Positions 62,281-64,000 of a stretch of DNA of 64,000 bases are shown here, in pieces. The position numbers and the translations under genes are program-made. Every line of letters starts with the position of its first letter. The first letter of the stretch is position 1. This stretch comes from Bryum argenteum (Eukaryota; Streptophyta; Bryopsida; Bryales; Bryaceae), in contig CM073323.1 of NCBI GenBank assembly GCA_037043015.1, positions 7,316,001 to 7,380,000 of the forward strand, in the 5' to 3' direction. The notes under the pieces were generated by a model. That model did no database searches and was not told the origin of the DNA. It saw nothing but the letters and a program-made list of their open reading frames with translations.

Positions 62281-63086
62281 AGGATTTGATCCGCACAGGC
62301 TTATAATTACAATACCAGAAGCCCAGAGAGGGGCCCACTGGGCCAAGTAGGGTCCCCGGTACCCGTCCGGCTGACGGGGTCGCATCCGCGCCAGGTGGGC
62401 ACTGATGACTTGCATCCCGGGTCCCACGGGTACGAAGCTTCCTCGCGCAATCGGCGCGAGATCGAACCCCCGCGCTCGCACTCGCCCGCCCGCTCATGCG
62501 CCCGCGCACTCCCGCCTGCTACTGCAGAAAAGCGTGGGTCCGGTCCCCAGAGCCCAGGCCCTTCCGGAAGTCTCACGCGACGAGCTTGAAAGGATTGACC
62601 GACCCTACAGGGGAAGCGACCGACGACCGATGATGCCTGGGCTGGCTGGCGGAGTAATTTCTTTTGTTTACTCGCTTTGGCATATTATCGTCCAGTTCGG
62701 GCATCACCCCCTCACCCCAGCTGACCCGCTGCTTGCGCATAGATAGCCGCAGCAGGAGCGCAGAAAATGATCATCTTGATGTCCGCAGCCTCTTTGCAGT
62801 GACGACACCTCAAAGCCAAGCACCCCTCCATCATCCTTCAAGTATTATTTAGTTCGTTCGCTGCTTTGTGGACTAGGCAACTTGTTGTCAGATTGATCGG
62901 GGCTCTTGAATATTCGCTCTTATCTGGTTGGCGTCTTTCACATATAACTCGGAGCGCCCCCCTTCTTTTCTCTTCTATTTCATTTTCCTGTCTTAGTCGG
63001 TGTTGGGTTGTTGCGAGAGAGAGATAGATAGAGAGGATCCACTGGCTCTTCAATAGGGTTCAAGATTTCGACCAGAACGCTTCAAT
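62281..63086 (+). promoter_or_regulatory. GC-rich upstream region of the HMA-domain gene
   Basis: A strongly GC-rich block (about 62300-62660) is followed by a less GC-rich leader to the start codon at 63087. It holds no conserved open frame and looks like a CG-rich promoter and 5' untranslated region. The assignment is positional. Confidence 0.4.
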
Positions 63087-64000
63087 ATGGATTCGGTGAG
63101 GACAACCTCCTTTGCTTCAGTGAGAAATTTCGTGTGGTTGTGGGTGTTCGTGTGTGACTGAGTGAAGTGGTGGTGTTGTGCAGGGTTTCTATGCGCCGCG
63201 GCGTGAGGTGCCATGGATGTCCGAGCTACCACCTTATTTTGCTGGTCCTCCTTTTCACGGGGGTTTTCACGAGCCGCGTCCGTATCTAGAAGAGTCATAT
63301 GAGCCGTATGGTCCCTACGCGCATCCGCACCCATCTATGGTGTTGAGAATACCTCGCACCGTGAGCGCCATGCCTGCGTTCGGCCCTTACACAGACTCGC
63401 CGTACATGGGCGAGCTGGGCCCTCGTATGCCGCTTCGATCCTCTTCCGCTATCCCTCCTTACCCTTACTCCGATTTATCCTTCCACGACGTACCTCGCGG
63501 CCCCGCGAGATCGGCGAGCTCCATCCCTTCATTCCGTGAATCTCGTCCCAAGCACCATAAAGTGGCACCTGTACGCATCTTTTCTCTTCTCTCACTTCTT
63601 TCGGACCACTTCCTCCAGTTCCTTCACTAATCTTGTCGTTTGTCGCCATTTCAGGAAATTGAGTTGAGAGTGCAGATGTCTAGCAGCGATGAGCAAAGAT
63701 TGAAGGAGGCCTTACGAAGACTATCTGGTAAGATTTGCGTTCCACTCAAGAGTTGCTTTTCTTAGGAGAATCATTCAGGGGCTACGGCTAACGGTGATTT
63801 GTGTTTCAGGTGTGACTGGGGTTGTGACCGACAGACGAAACGACAAGGTGACGGTGAGCGGCAAGGTAGATCCCCAAGTAGTGTTGAAAAGCGCACAGAA
63901 GATAAAGAGGAAGGCGGATTTCTGGACGAAGGATATCTACAGTCGAGCGTTCATCGAATTTATTCAATCGAAGACAGGACGAGCTGAGCCAGAGCCCGAT
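63087..64000 (+). CDS. HMA-domain protein without metal-binding cysteines (partial)
   Basis: Exons 63087-63095 (only M-D-S), 63184-63570, 63655-63727 and 63810 to past the window edge. All have GT-AG junctions and one frame. The first about 130 residues are low-complexity, rich in proline, tyrosine and serine. Then comes a heavy-metal-associated fold: ELRVQMSSSDEQRLKEALRR, then GVTGVVTDRRNDKVTVSGKVDP and the VVLKSAQKIKRKADFW end typical of plant HMA/HIPP proteins. The family's M-x-C-x-x-C metal site is here MSSSDEQ, so copper or zinc binding is unlikely. The fold more likely serves protein contacts. The tiny first exon is inferred from good splice sites; an internal start at a later methionine is possible. 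The end is outside the window. Confidence 0.85.

Noticed and set aside
62440-62530. tRNA-like B box on the minus strand (GGTTCGATCTC) with a loose A box
   Set aside because: The B box departs from consensus, spacing and folding do not give a tRNA or a SINE, and base composition alone could explain it.
1-64000. Search for CRISPR arrays, rRNA, tRNA genes, LTR retrotransposons, Polinton or viral capsid genes
   Set aside because: No array, no RNA gene, no reverse transcriptase, protease-integrase or capsid motif could be seen on either strand by eye.

Overview
This window is nuclear DNA of a land plant. It carries five or six intron-bearing host genes or gene relics, spread through a large amount of AT-rich repeat sequence. 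The gene set (TFIID subunit TAF9, prolidase, a leucine-rich-repeat receptor-like protein, a Yellow-Stripe-like metal transporter relic, an HMA-domain protein) and the short GT-AG introns point to a streptophyte. A seed-free plant such as a moss or liverwort is my guess, not something the sequence proves. Exons are clearly more GC-rich than the flanks. No rRNA gene, tRNA gene, CRISPR array or bacterial-type operon is visible.

Left part (1-28 kb, gene-bearing). An LRR receptor-like protein (6409-9108, one 75-bp intron) is followed by a decayed YSL metal transporter (12517-13908) and a small unrecognised minus-strand ORF that overlaps its end. Two near-identical 382-bp inverted-repeat elements (440-821 and 14964-15345) lie in opposite orientation on either side of this block. 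Then come TAF9 (16852-17604), a relic exon pair of a plant aspartic protease (20054-20331), a complete prolidase gene (22310-24267), and a well-formed five-exon minus-strand gene of unknown function (27330 down to 25061).

Middle part (28-42 kb, element-bearing). A broken minus-strand element or gene relic (about 28860-32840) has one stretch resembling the DGQH core of ParB/sulfiredoxin-like domains. A second element (37709-41278) encodes a transposase-like protein of the kind I recall as DUF7869. It carries a complete tRNA-derived SINE, flanked by a target-site duplication of about 24 bp.

Right part (42-62 kb, repeat graveyard). It holds small non-autonomous transposons: several Harbinger-like MITEs with TTA duplications, a family flanked by TTAA, two small Helitrons, and a fold-back element with arms of about 235 bp. 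Two nested insertions have their empty sites preserved in other copies. An 18-bp minisatellite grew inside one repeat copy. There are also a complex VNTR near 52 kb and a CG-rich tandem array near 60-61 kb. The window closes inside an HMA-domain gene (63087 to beyond 64000) whose metal-binding cysteines are absent.

The host genes look independent of each other; nothing suggests a cluster acting in one pathway. All exon-intron structures are my reading of splice sites and frames by eye.
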